Shown one piece after another: positions 55,442 through 63,904 of a stretch of DNA of 64,000 nucleotides. Location: contig NZ_CP021431.1 in the NCBI RefSeq assembly GCF_002158905.1, positions 2,108,001 to 2,172,000 of the forward strand. The letters run 5' to 3'. The notes under the pieces were generated by a model, which saw only the letters and a program-made list of their open reading frames with translations, was not told the DNA's origin and made no database searches. The stretch's first letter is position 1, and each line of letters begins with the position of its first letter. Origin of the DNA: Yoonia vestfoldensis. Its GTDB lineage: Bacteria; Pseudomonadota; Alphaproteobacteria; Rhodobacterales; Rhodobacteraceae. The translations under genes and the position numbers were made by a program.

Positions 55442-56401
55442 ATGCGTGCATTTCAGGTCTCATCCTTCAGCCAGCCGCCCGCGCTTGTTCAGATCGCCCC
55501 ACCCGCTCCCGGACCGGGCGAGGTTTTGCTGGATATCGCGGCTTGCGGGTTGAACTTTGCCGATCTGCTGATGGCCAAAGGATCGTATCAGGACACGCCA
55601 CCCCCGCCCTTCACGCTGGGCATGGAGGTTTGCGGCACGGTCGCGGGTTTGGGGGCGGGCGTCACCAGCCCCGCCATCGGGACCCGCGTTGCCGTTTTCG
55701 GTGGCCAGGGCGGGATGGCGGAACAGGGTGTCTTTCCGGCAAATCTGTGCCGTCCAGTCCCTGCCGACATGACCGCCGAAACCGCTGCGGGTTTCATGGT
55801 CGCCTATGGAACATCGCATCTGGCCCTGACCCAGCGCGCGCGTCTGCAACAGGGCGAGACGCTGCTGGTGCTGGGGGCAGCGGGCGGTGTCGGGCTGACG
55901 GCAGTGGAAATCGGCAAGGCGCTGGGCGCGCGGGTGATCGCCGTCGCACGCGGCGCAGACAAGCTTGCGGTGGCGCGCGCTGCCGGGGCCGATCATGTGA
56001 TCGACAGCCAGAGTGACGACATCAAGGCCGCAGTCAAGGCATTGGGCGGGGCCGATGTGGTTTATGATCCGGTCGGCGGCGCCGCGTTCAAAGCCGCCCT
56101 TGGCGCATGCAAACCGCTGGCGCGCTATATCGTCATCGGCTTTGCCAGCGGTGATGTCCCGCAGGTGCCCACCAATATCCTGCTGGTCAAGAATATCGAT
56201 CTGATCGGGTTCTACTGGGGCGGCTATCTGAAATTCAGCCCCGATATCCTGTCGGACTCGCTGGCCACATTGCTGGGCTGGCTGGCCGAGGGCCGGCTGA
56301 GCCCGCATATCAGCCATGTCCTGCCCCTGGATCAGGCGGCAGAGGCGCTGGAATTGATGCGCAGCCGCGCCTCGACCGGCAAGGTGGTGGTCACACCATA
56401 G
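55442..56401 (+). CDS. NADPH:quinone oxidoreductase family protein (zinc-free MDR)
   Basis: 319-residue medium-chain dehydrogenase/reductase: GroES-like N-terminus (APGPGEVLLDIAACGLNFADLL), nucleotide loop VLGAAGGVGLTAVEIGKALGA (in parts ~143-160) and YDPVGG. Lacks the zinc ligands of alcohol dehydrogenases. Substrates in this family are quinones or enones. The 3' end overlaps the convergent LysR gene by 11 bp. AAAAGGGA precedes the ATG by 8 bases. Confidence 0.88.
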   Translation: MRAFQVSSFSQPPALVQIAPPAPGPGEVLLDIAACGLNFADLLMAKGSYQDTPPPPFTLGMEVCGTVAGLGAGVTSPAIGTRVAVFGGQGGMAEQGVFPANLCRPVPADMTAETAAGFMVAYGTSHLALTQRARLQQGETLLVLGAAGGVGLTAVEIGKALGARVIAVARGADKLAVARAAGADHVIDSQSDDIKAAVKALGGADVVYDPVGGAAFKAALGACKPLARYIVIGFASGDVPQVPTNILLVKNIDLIGFYWGGYLKFSPDILSDSLATLLGWLAEGRLSPHISHVLPLDQAAEALELMRSRASTGKVVVTP

Positions 56402-57260
56402 AAGGGGCCTGCAAGGTATAAAATCCGTCGCGGATGAACCCCGCCAGATCGCGCAGCGCCGGATTCTGGGTGTCGGCATGGTAAAGATTGACGTTGAAAT
56501 CGCGCAGATCAGGCAGCGCGCCGCCATGGGCGATCCGTTCGAAATGGCGCGGCTCTGCCCCTGCCAGCATCGTATGCACCGCCAGATCGGCGCTGACCGT
56601 CGCTTCTATCGTGCGGCTGGAATGGCTTTCGACGGCCATTTCCCAAGGGATGCCCGCCTCGTCCAGACGGCGCTGCACGAAACCGCGAAAGATGCAGCGA
56701 TGTTCATAGGCCAGCCGCAGGGGGCGTTCCTTCCAGACCTGCCCGCCCGGCGCGCCCAGCCAGACCAGCGGGATCGCGGTCAGCGTCTCGCCATCCTGGC
56801 CGACGCTGTCTTCGGTCGTCAGGATCATGTCGATCGCCCCGCGCCGGTATTCGTCCAGCAGCTTGCTGGTGAAAGATGACGACAGCTGCACCCGCATGCG
56901 CGGATAAGCGGCGGCAAAGCGGCGCAGCACCTGCGGGATCACCGGATAGATGATGTCATGCGGCACGCCCAGCGTCACCTCGCCTTCATAGGCGATGGAT
57001 GTCAGCTTGCCATAGATTTCATCGTTCAGCACCAGCATCCGCCGCGCATAGCTGAGCAGCTGTTCGCCCTGCGATGTCAGCGCCACCCCCCGGCCGTTGC
57101 GGTCCAGCAGCGCGGCATCCAGCGATTCCTCTAGCCGCTTAAGCTGCATCGACACCGCCGATTGGGTCAGATGCAAAAGCCCCGCCGCCTTGGTCACGCC
57201 GCCGGTATCGGCGACCGCCACAAAGGACCGCAGGGCCGTCAGGTCCAGATTACGCGCCAT
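56391..57260 (-). CDS. LysR-family transcriptional regulator
   Basis: 289 residues: winged HTH at ~1-65 (LDLTALRSFVAVADTGGVTKAAGLLHLTQSAVSMQL, in parts) and a periplasmic-binding-like effector domain (GEVTLGVPHDIIYPVIPQVL onwards). Convergent with the oxidoreductase gene and divergent from the DUF1127 gene, which are both candidate targets. The divergent region has a TGAT-N9-ATCA dyad at 57272-57288. Confidence 0.92.
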   Translation of the reverse strand: MARNLDLTALRSFVAVADTGGVTKAAGLLHLTQSAVSMQLKRLEESLDAALLDRNGRGVALTSQGEQLLSYARRMLVLNDEIYGKLTSIAYEGEVTLGVPHDIIYPVIPQVLRRFAAAYPRMRVQLSSSFTSKLLDEYRRGAIDMILTTEDSVGQDGETLTAIPLVWLGAPGGQVWKERPLRLAYEHRCIFRGFVQRRLDEAGIPWEMAVESHSSRTIEATVSADLAVHTMLAGAEPRHFERIAHGGALPDLRDFNVNLYHADTQNPALRDLAGFIRDGFYTLQAPSMV

Positions 57261-57374
57261 ATCACAATTCCTGATGCATTAACTATCAAACATTCATTTT
57301 TCTTATGCGTCATGTGCGGCTACATATCAAGCATGAAGATGCAAACCACGCCATCCATCACGAAAGGACATATC

Positions 57375-57590
57375 ATGGCCAGTTTCACCCAAGCGGGTCT
57401 CTGCACCCAGCCCCACCACCGCCTGTCTTTATGGTCACGGATCATGCAAGCGGTCAGCCTTGCACGCCAACGCCGCGCGCTGGCGCGGCTTGACCGACAT
57501 ATGCTCTGCGATATCGGGATCACACCGGACGCGGCACAGCAAGAGGCGGCCAAGCCGATCTGGGACGTCCCGCGCCATTGGCGCCAATAG
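57375..57590 (+). CDS. DUF1127 small protein
   Basis: 71 residues ending in the DUF1127 pattern: QRRALARLDRHMLCDIGITPDAAQQEA, in which arginines and the L-x-D-(I/L)-G motif are the conserved core. Related small proteins in Rhodobacter (CcaF1-like) and Agrobacterium affect RNA turnover and phosphate or stress responses; the role here is not known. AAAGGAC lies 8 bases before the ATG. Standalone gene next to a divergent LysR gene. Confidence 0.85.
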   Translation: MASFTQAGLCTQPHHRLSLWSRIMQAVSLARQRRALARLDRHMLCDIGITPDAAQQEAAKPIWDVPRHWRQ

Positions 57591-57740
57591 GGCAATCGTG
57601 CCAAGGGTGCGACATTCTTGCGCAAAACACTCGGAATAGGGGCGGAACCGGGCGGAAACTCTTGAATATCGACATCAGCCTGCCAATATGGGCAACAAGG
57701 ATGCCGCACCTGGCGCCGCTGTCTTTTTTTGGAGGAAAAC

Positions 57741-58478
57741 ATGGCTCAATACGAGACTATTCGCACGGCCGGTGGGGTCCGCACGGCCGCAATCGACGAG
57801 GGTCTTCGCGCCCATATGAGCAAAGTTTACGGCACGATGTCCGTAGGCATGCTGATCACTTTCGCCGTGGCCTGGGCCGTGGGCACTGCCCCTGCCCTGC
57901 TGGGCATGTTCCGTGACCCGATCACGCTGCAACCCAATATTCTGGGCTGGATCGTGATGTTCGCGCCATTGGGGATGATCTTTGGCTTTGGCGCCATGAT
58001 CAACCGTTTCTCGGCTGCGGCAGCGCAGACGTTTTTCTATGCTTTCGCCGCCGTCATGGGCCTGTCGATCGCCTGGATCTTCGTGGCCTTCACCGGCATG
58101 TCGATTGCGCAGATCTTCCTGATCACCTCGATCGCCTTCGCCAGCCTGAGCCTTTATGGCTACACCACCAAAAAGGACCTGTCCGCATGGGGCACGTTCC
58201 TGATGATGGGCGTGATCGGGATCGTGGTCGCGATGATCATCAACCTGTTCCTGCAATCCCCTGCGATCATGTTCGCCGTATCGATCCTGGGCGTGCTGAT
58301 CTTCGCAGGTCTGACCGCCTATGACACCCAGCGGATCAAGTCCGAATATGTGGCGCATGCCGCACATGGCGACAGCGAATGGCTGGGCAAATCGGCCATC
58401 ATGGGCGCGCTGAGCCTCTATCTGAACTTCATCAACATGTTCATGTTCTTGCTGCAATTGTTCGGCAACCGCGAATAA
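57741..58478 (+). CDS. Bax inhibitor-1/YccA family membrane protein
   Basis: 245 residues with seven hydrophobic helices of the BI-1/TMBIM family (SKVYGTMSVGMLITFAVAW; C-terminal LSLYLNFINMFMFLLQLFG with the conserved Asp in GLTAYDTQRIK). YccA interacts with FtsH in E. coli and BsYetJ leaks calcium; here the function is unknown. GGAGG lies six bases before the ATG. A strong intrinsic terminator follows the stop. Confidence 0.92.
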   Translation: MAQYETIRTAGGVRTAAIDEGLRAHMSKVYGTMSVGMLITFAVAWAVGTAPALLGMFRDPITLQPNILGWIVMFAPLGMIFGFGAMINRFSAAAAQTFFYAFAAVMGLSIAWIFVAFTGMSIAQIFLITSIAFASLSLYGYTTKKDLSAWGTFLMMGVIGIVVAMIINLFLQSPAIMFAVSILGVLIFAGLTAYDTQRIKSEYVAHAAHGDSEWLGKSAIMGALSLYLNFINMFMFLLQLFGNRE

Positions 58479-58499
58479 GCGCAGACATGACGATCACAG

Positions 58500-58527
58500 G
58501 GGCCGGTGGAAACACCGGCCCTTTTTT
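58500..58527 (+). terminator. Intrinsic terminator of the BI-1 gene
   Basis: GGGCCGGTG-GAAA-CACCGGCCC followed by TTTTTT: a 9-bp GC-rich stem with a GNRA tetraloop and a U-tract, 22 bp after the stop. Confidence 0.92.
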
Positions 58528-58554
58528 GTTGCGCATCGCCGCGTGATGCAAACA

Positions 58555-58583
58555 AAAAGGCCGCGCAGATTGCGCGGCCTTTT
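58555..58583. terminator. Bidirectional intrinsic terminator after rpmG
   Basis: AAAAGGCCGCGCA-GAT-TGCGCGGCCTTTT: a 13-bp perfect stem with A- and T-runs at both ends, so it can work on either strand. It is 24 bp beyond the rpmG stop on the minus strand. Confidence 0.9.
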
Positions 58584-58607
58584 GTTCTCCGAAGAGGGAA
58601 AGATCAC

Positions 58608-58775
58608 TTACTTGATCTTGCCTTCCTTATATTCGACATGCTTGCGCACAACGGGATCATATTTCTTGATCGCCATCTTTTCGGTCATCGTGCGTGCGTT
58701 TTTCTTGGTCACATAGAAATGCCCGGTCCCCGCGGTGGAGTTCAGGCGGATCTTGATCGTGGTTGGCTTCGCCAT
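58608..58775 (-). CDS. rpmG: 50S ribosomal protein L33
   Basis: 55-residue basic protein starting [18 protein letters not shown] and ending VEYKEGKIK. This is the zinc-free form: the cysteine pairs of the zinc-binding L33 are absent, typical of alphaproteobacteria. GGAGAAG precedes the ATG at 58775. Followed by a strong terminator. Confidence 0.95.
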   Translation of the reverse strand: MAKPTTIKIRLNSTAGTGHFYVTKKNARTMTEKMAIKKYDPVVRKHVEYKEGKIK

Positions 58776-58910
58776 GTTCACTTCTCCGGCTTCGCGGGGC
58801 TTGGCCCACGGGTGTATGATTGAAGATGCCTTTTACCGCGAAGCAGGGCCGAGTCAACCGCAAAGGGGCGATTATCGGGGCGAAGTTGCCGCGGATACCC
58901 GCCGCCCCCC

Positions 58911-58936
58911 GTAGGGCGGGGTTCACCCCGCCGCCC
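58911..58936 (+). repeat. GTAG-headed REP hairpin, copy B
   Basis: Identical over 26 bases to the element at 13992-14017 (GTAG head, GGCGGGG-TTCA-CCCCGCC hairpin). It lies in the 283-bp space between rpmG and the BLUF gene, which otherwise shows no gene. Confidence 0.85.
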
Positions 58937-59058
58937 CCCTTTGCGCGCGCGACCCCCTTGGTCAGTGCAAACCCCGCCCGATGCAACATTGTATCCTGCC
59001 AATGCCATCGCTAGCCTGACTGCAAGCCCCGCCATCGCCCCGGCAGAAAGATCGCATC

Positions 59059-59475
59059 ATGGACTTATTCCGCGCTATCTATACGTCCCAGCCCTTTGGG
59101 TTTGACGAAACGATCCTCAGCAGCATCCTGATGCAGGCCCGCAAGGCCAATGCGCGCGACGATATCACCGGCGCGCTGATCTGCCGGGCGGATATCTATC
59201 TGCAATGGCTTGAAGGGCCGCAGGACAAGGTCCGCGACGCGCTGGACCGCATCCGCCGCGATGACCGCCATCTGGCGGTCAAGGTCCATGTCGCCGAACC
59301 CACAGATGCCCGCGTGTTCGGCGCTTGGGCGATGCTGCATGACCCTGCCAAGACATGGATCTGGTCACAGGCCGAGATCGCGGCTGGCGCGCTGGACCGC
59401 GCCACAGCCGCAGAAATCACCGGTTTCTTTCTGCCCTTGGCCCAAAACGGCGCGGCCGATCCCGCCAAGACCTGA
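59059..59475 (+). CDS. BLUF-domain photoreceptor (single domain)
   Basis: 138 residues, one FAD-binding blue-light sensing BLUF domain. The photochemical residues are in place: Tyr8 (AIYTSQP), Asn31 (ARKANARDD) and Gln49 (YLQWLEG), with a Trp in FGAWAM near the beta-5 position. ITGALIC and RDDRHLAVKV are family stretches. No output domain is fused, as in BlrB- or PixD-type proteins. The partner is unknown; it stands alone between rpmG and the RNase P RNA gene. Confidence 0.88.
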   Translation: MDLFRAIYTSQPFGFDETILSSILMQARKANARDDITGALICRADIYLQWLEGPQDKVRDALDRIRRDDRHLAVKVHVAEPTDARVFGAWAMLHDPAKTWIWSQAEIAAGALDRATAAEITGFFLPLAQNGAADPAKT

Positions 59476-59534
59476 CCGGTCAAGGCCCCTGCACCCAATC
59501 GGCGGCAGGCCTGTCTGTCAGATGCATTGAAATT

Positions 59535-59929
59535 GCGCGGATGGCCTGTAAGCCGGATTCTGTCCAGGTGGCGAACCACCCTGGATGACCATTCATCTGG
59601 AACGCCTGTTGCCAGACGCCCTCTAGCTGCCAACCCGGACCGCTCGGGCTCAAGCCTCCCTGCGGCTGATATCCTTTGCAGGATCAACACCGCGCGCGGT
59701 CCCTATTTGGCATTGCTCCCGGTGGGGCTTGCCGTGCCGGTCCGGTTGCCCGTCCCGCGGTGGGCTCTTACCCCACCGTTTCACCTTTTCCCCGCTATAC
59801 GGGGTAGTCTGTTCTCTGTGGCGCTTTCCCTGGGGTTACCCCCGCCGGGCGTTACCCGGCACCGTGCTTTGTGGAGTCCGGACTTTCCTCGAACCCATAA
59901 CAGGCCCGCGGCCATCCAGCCATCCGCGC
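59535..59929 (-). ncRNA. rnpB: RNase P RNA (bacterial type A)
   Basis: Catalytic RNA of RNase P, which matures tRNA 5' ends. On the minus strand the 5' part carries GAGGAAAGTCCGGACTCC and CAGGGAAA-type conserved regions, and the 3' end has CAGAATCCGGCTTACAGGCC. The ends GCGCGGATGG and CCATCCGCGC pair as helix P1, which sets the boundaries to ~59535-59929 (±5). About 395 nt, normal for alphaproteobacteria. Convergent with the BLUF gene; the amidase gene lies just upstream. Confidence 0.95.
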
Positions 59930-59938
59930 ACAGGCCAG

Positions 59939-60556
59939 TTAGGCAGCCTGCCCGCCCGCGTCAACGGGGAAACGGCGCGCAAGCGCGGCAATCAATCCCG
60001 CATCGGTGCTATCAAGCGCACCGCGCGCCCAAGGGCGGAACCGCAGCCGGAAGCATTGCAACAGCAGATCAGGGTCATCCGTGGCGGTATAGCCAAAGGC
60101 GCGCATCGCGGGCGCGAAATCGGCAGGGTCCGCCTGTGCCGCATCCGGCCAGACCGCCAGCCCCTGCAAGGCCAGCCTGCGCCAGTCAAAACGCGGGCCG
60201 GGGTCGATCTTGCGCTGCGGGGCCATGTCCGAATGCCCGATCACCCGTTCGGGGCGGATATCCCAGCGCTGCATGATCGCGCGCAAAAGATCCTCCAACG
60301 CATCCATCAGGGGCGCGGCAAAAGGGCTGGTCCCGTCATTGGCCAGCTCGATCCCGATGGAATGGCTGTTCACATCCGTGATCCCGCCCCAGCGCCCTGC
60401 GCCGGCATGCCAGGCGCGCAGATCCTCGGGGACCAGCGACATCACGGTGCCATCCTGCGCGATCAGGTAATGCGCCGAGACTTGGGTTTCAGGGTTGCAC
60501 AAAGTGTCGCAAGCAGCAGCGGCACTGGCCATGGCGGTGTAATGGATCACCACCAT
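59939..60556 (-). CDS. N-acetylmuramoyl-L-alanine amidase (Amidase_2/AmiD type)
   Basis: 205 residues from ATG 60556. Zinc amidase fold cutting the MurNAc-L-Ala bond of (anhydro)muropeptides: His5 in VVIHYTAM, HYLIAQDGTV, AWHAGAGRW, SIGIELAN, and the second zinc His in VIGHSDMAPQRKIDPG. Homologues carry about 15 more residues before MVVIHYTAM; the frame here does continue upstream as SPNCGPRRDDARPD but offers no ATG, GTG or TTG before the stop of the preceding gene, only a CTG overlapping it. No signal peptide. Start uncertain. Confidence 0.85.
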   Translation of the reverse strand: MVVIHYTAMASAAAACDTLCNPETQVSAHYLIAQDGTVMSLVPEDLRAWHAGAGRWGGITDVNSHSIGIELANDGTSPFAAPLMDALEDLLRAIMQRWDIRPERVIGHSDMAPQRKIDPGPRFDWRRLALQGLAVWPDAAQADPADFAPAMRAFGYTATDDPDLLLQCFRLRFRPWARGALDSTDAGLIAALARRFPVDAGGQAA

Positions 60557-60615
60557 ATCGGGGCGCGCGTCATCCCGGCGCGGCCCGCAATTGGGCGATT
60601 GCCGCGCGGCCCGGA

Positions 60616-61335
60616 TCAGTTGCCGACGGCCCGGCGGAACGGCGCAGGGTCCCAGCCACAGGCAAAACCGTCGCCATCGGGATCGATCCCCAGACGGTCA
60701 CGTTCCGGCCCGCCGCGCGCCAGGAAATCGCGCTGCGCATCATCCGCCGTGGCATAGGCCGCGCAATTGCGCTGGAACCGTGCCTGCCCGGACAAGAGCG
60801 ACCGGCTATACCATTCCTGCCCTTTGGCATTGGGCGCGGTCAGCGCATATTCCACGATATTGGGGCCGGTGGCTGCGGGGCGTTCGGGCAAGGGTTGCGG
60901 CGCGATCTGGGTCTGCGCGGCGATGGCCGCCTGACGGCGTTCGGCATCGCTTTCGATGGTTTCGCGCCCGGCCACCGCGTCGAAATCCTGTTCGTCGGAA
61001 ATGCCGGTGTTGCTGGTGATCACCGGGGTCAGGCCGGGCTGCAGCGCTGACATCGGCGGCGCAGCGGCCGCGCCCTGGCCGATGCCTGCGGCGGCAAGCT
61101 CGCTTGCGGGGATCGCCCCACCGACGGGGCCGACGGGGTCGATCGTGGCCGTCTGCACGGCAGGTGGCGGCGCGAAAGGATCAACCGTGCCGGTCAGCGC
61201 GGCCTCGCGGCGGGCGCGTTCGATCTCGAAATTCGACATATCATCAAAGCCGACACCGCGCGGCCGGTCGGTTCCACGCGGCGCACAGGCAGCAAGAACA
61301 AGCGCAGCGGCCAAGATCAAGACACCTGTTTTCAT
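60616..61335 (-). CDS. Lipoprotein with C-terminal excalibur-like calcium-binding motif
   Basis: 239 residues: lipoprotein signal peptide MKTGVLILAAALVLAACAPR (lipobox LAAC), a low-complexity Ala/Pro-rich middle, then a ~50-residue C-terminal domain with NCAAYATADDAQRDFLARGG and DRLGIDPDGDGFACGWDP, the DxDxDG-xx-C pattern of excalibur domains. Probably a periplasmic envelope protein. It sits 40 bp after gatA and directly before the amidase gene on the same strand. Confidence 0.8.
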   Translation of the reverse strand: MKTGVLILAAALVLAACAPRGTDRPRGVGFDDMSNFEIERARREAALTGTVDPFAPPPAVQTATIDPVGPVGGAIPASELAAAGIGQGAAAAPPMSALQPGLTPVITSNTGISDEQDFDAVAGRETIESDAERRQAAIAAQTQIAPQPLPERPAATGPNIVEYALTAPNAKGQEWYSRSLLSGQARFQRNCAAYATADDAQRDFLARGGPERDRLGIDPDGDGFACGWDPAPFRRAVGN

Positions 61336-61375
61336 GCGGTCTGCACCCATATCAGCTGATTTCATTCACGCGAAA

Positions 61376-62857
61376 CTACCACCACTTGGCAGGCTTGGCT
61401 ACAAAGCCCGCCGCCGTTTCCAGCCGATAGGCAATGTTGAGCAATTCCGCCTCTTCCCAAGGCCGGCCGATCAATTGCAGCCCCAAGGGCAGGCCCTGCG
61501 CGTCGCGCCCTGTCGGCACGGCGATCCCCGGCAGACCGGCAAGGTTGACCGTCACGGTGAACACATCGTTCAGATACATCTTGATCGGATCGGCATCCGC
61601 CATTTCCCCGATACCAAAGGCCGCAGAGGGCGTCGCGGGCGTCAGGATCGCATCGACACCGGCGGCAAAAGCATCGTCAAAATCTTTCTTGATCAAGGCC
61701 CGCACCCGGCGTGCGCGATTGTAATAGGCGTCATAGAACCCCGCCGACAGCACATAGGTGCCAACCATGACGCGGCGCTGAACCTCGGGGCCAAAGCCTT
61801 CGGCGCGGGTCTTTTCATACATCTGCGTGATCCCGTCGCCGGCCGCCAGCTTGGCGCGGTGGCCGAAACGCACGCCGTCATAGCGCGCAAGGTTCGATGA
61901 CGCCTCTGCGGGGGCGATGACGTAATAGGCGGGCAGCGCGTATTTGGTATGCGGCAGGGTGATATCGACGATCTTGGCGCCTGCGTCTTTCAGCATCGCG
62001 GTCCCGTCGGACCACAGCTTTTCGATCTCGGCGGGGGTGCCCTCCATACGGTATTCGCGCGGGATGCCGATGGTCTTGCCCTTGATATCGCCGGTCAGGG
62101 CTGCCTCGAAATCCGGCACCGGCAGATCGGCGCTGGTGCTGTCACGGGCGTCATGGCCGCACATCGCCTGCAACATGATGGCGCAATCGCGCACATCCTT
62201 GGTCATCGGACCCGCCTGATCCAGCGAGGAGGCGAAGGCCACGATCCCCCAGCGCGACACCCGCCCATAGGTGGGTTTCAGCCCGGTGATACCGGTAAAG
62301 GCCGCAGGCTGGCGGATTGACCCGCCGGTATCAGTGCCAGTGGCCGCAAGGCAGAGATCAGCCGCGACAGCGCTGGCCGACCCGCCGGACGATCCGCCGG
62401 GCGTCAGCTGACGGTCATCAACCTTCCACGGGTTGATCGCGGGGCCATAGACGGAGGTTTCATTGGACGAGCCCATGGCGAATTCATCCATGTTCAGCTT
62501 GCCCAGCATCACCGCACCGGCATCGAACAGCTTGGCCGTAACGGTGGATTCATATTCCGGCTTGAACCCTTCCAAGATGCGCGAGGCCGCCTGCGACGGC
62601 ACATTCTTGGTGCAGAACAGATCCTTGATCCCCAGCGGGATGCCGCACATCGCGGGCGCATCGCCGGATTTGATCCGCGCATCAGCGGCACTGGCCTGGG
62701 CCAGCGCGATCTCGGGGGTTTTATGCACGAAAGCGCCCAGCGCATCGGCCCCGTCAATGGCGGTCAGGCAGGCCTGCGTGATCTCGGTGCTGGTCACCTC
62801 GCCTTTGCGCAGCGCGTCGCGGGCAGCAGCAATCGTCAGTTTGGTCAGATCATTCAT
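61376..62857 (-). CDS. gatA: Asp-tRNA(Asn)/Glu-tRNA(Gln) amidotransferase subunit A
   Basis: 493-residue amidase subunit that releases ammonia from glutamine for transamidation of mischarged tRNA. The Lys-cisSer-Ser triad is visible: Lys in [10 protein letters not shown] (~78), Ser in [14 protein letters not shown] (~152-160) and [13 protein letters not shown] (~176). Start ATG 62857 shares one base with the gatC stop (TAATG). gatB is not in the window, as usual in this group. Confidence 0.95.
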   Translation of the reverse strand: MNDLTKLTIAAARDALRKGEVTSTEITQACLTAIDGADALGAFVHKTPEIALAQASAADARIKSGDAPAMCGIPLGIKDLFCTKNVPSQAASRILEGFKPEYESTVTAKLFDAGAVMLGKLNMDEFAMGSSNETSVYGPAINPWKVDDRQLTPGGSSGGSASAVAADLCLAATGTDTGGSIRQPAAFTGITGLKPTYGRVSRWGIVAFASSLDQAGPMTKDVRDCAIMLQAMCGHDARDSTSADLPVPDFEAALTGDIKGKTIGIPREYRMEGTPAEIEKLWSDGTAMLKDAGAKIVDITLPHTKYALPAYYVIAPAEASSNLARYDGVRFGHRAKLAAGDGITQMYEKTRAEGFGPEVQRRVMVGTYVLSAGFYDAYYNRARRVRALIKKDFDDAFAAGVDAILTPATPSAAFGIGEMADADPIKMYLNDVFTVTVNLAGLPGIAVPTGRDAQGLPLGLQLIGRPWEEAELLNIAYRLETAAGFVAKPAKWW

Positions 62858-63144
62858 TATTCCACCACCTTCGGCACGGCAAAAAACCCTTCGCGCGCAT
62901 CGGGCGCATTTTTCAGCACGGCGGCCTGCTGGTTGCCGTCGGTCACCACATCATCACGGCGTTTGAGCCGCTGCGGCGTGACCGAGGTCATCGGCTCTAC
63001 CCCGTCGACATTCACCTCGTTCAATTGTTCGATGAATCCCAGGATCGCGTTGAATTCAGAGGCCAGCGCCGGCAGCGCGTCTTCGGCGACCTCGATGCGG
63101 GCGAGCTTGGCCACGCGGCGGGCGGTTTCGGTATCAATCGACAT
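62857..63144 (-). CDS. gatC: Asp/Glu-tRNA amidotransferase subunit C
   Basis: 95-residue belt subunit that holds GatA and GatB together: [22 protein letters not shown] start, [20 protein letters not shown] middle and [10 protein letters not shown] end are all typical. ATG 63144 is chosen by family match; a longer in-frame upstream reading is not conserved-looking. First gene of gatC-gatA. Confidence 0.95.
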   Translation of the reverse strand: MSIDTETARRVAKLARIEVAEDALPALASEFNAILGFIEQLNEVNVDGVEPMTSVTPQRLKRRDDVVTDGNQQAAVLKNAPDAREGFFAVPKVVE

Positions 63145-63178
63145 GGGCAGAATTCTCCGGTGCAATCTTCCTGCGCGT

Positions 63179-63832
63179 TTAGCGGTCTCGGGCCGCGCCC
63201 GCAAGCATATGGCGGCGGTAAACAAGGATCATCCATGCCAGCATCACCGCATTGAAGATATGCCACAGAAAATGCGTCCCGAAGGGCAGCATAGCGCAGA
63301 GCATTTCATCAACAGACCGCGCGCTGATCGACAGCGCCAGCAGCGCCGCCCCGATCATGAACCCCCGCCTGATATGGGGCAGTTTGCGCAAGGCCAGCCC
63401 GTAGATCACCAAAAGGATCGGCACGGTCCAATAAAAGGCCGAAATCCCGAAAAACGGCAGCCTCCCCAACAGCGGCACCGTGATCGCGGCAAAAGGCACA
63501 AATAGCGCCGTGGCCCCCAAGGCAGACCAAAGCCGCAGCCCGATCACATCGCGGTGCACACCAAAAAGATACAGCAGGATAAAGGCCCCGATGGGGACCA
63601 CATCCAGTAGCGCGGCCCAAGGTGTCGCAAAAGTGTGAAACAGGAAACTGCCCAATCCGATGCTGAACAAGATCGCGGCCAGCGCGCGCGCCAGCGGCAG
63701 CCCCGCCACGCGTGGCCAGACCCAGATGGCGGCGATGATGAAGGCCAGATTGGTCACCGCATTGATCGGTTCGGACCAGAAACTGGGGTCGATCCGTTCG
63801 CAATAGGCGTCGATATGGCTGTGCCAGTCCAT
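63179..63832 (-). CDS. Ceramidase-like membrane protein (CREST superfamily)
   Basis: 217 residues with about seven helices. The CREST hydrolase residues are seen: Glu/Asn in SEPINAVTNLAF, Ser/His in LGSFLFHTFATPWAALLDVVPI (in parts ~60-80) and the C-terminal pair of histidines in THFLWHIFN. Members are alkaline ceramidases or related membrane amide hydrolases; bacterial substrates are mostly unknown. It lies 34 bp upstream of gatC on the same strand. Confidence 0.82.
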   Translation of the reverse strand: MDWHSHIDAYCERIDPSFWSEPINAVTNLAFIIAAIWVWPRVAGLPLARALAAILFSIGLGSFLFHTFATPWAALLDVVPIGAFILLYLFGVHRDVIGLRLWSALGATALFVPFAAITVPLLGRLPFFGISAFYWTVPILLVIYGLALRKLPHIRRGFMIGAALLALSISARSVDEMLCAMLPFGTHFLWHIFNAVMLAWMILVYRRHMLAGAARDR

Positions 63833-63865
63833 GGGGGCCTCTTGAGGGGTTTGAAAAACTCTTAT

Positions 63866-63901
63866 GCCTCCGGCGGGAGTATTTTTGGAAAAAAGAAGAT
63901 G
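63866..63901 (+). repeat. Dispersed CTCCGGCGGGAGTATTT repeat, copy 6
   Basis: GCCTCCGGCGGGAGTATTTT followed by TGGAAAAAAGAAGATG, the AT-rich variant, plus orientation. It fills the gap between the tadA stop and the ceramidase-like gene start. Confidence 0.8.
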
Positions 63902-63904
63902 TGA

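Noticed and set aside
55442..56401. Quinone oxidoreductase considered as acryloyl-CoA reductase AcuI
   Set aside because: The N-terminus and nucleotide region resemble generic NADPH:quinone oxidoreductases; I see no AcuI-specific features, so I do not extend the DMSP route to it.
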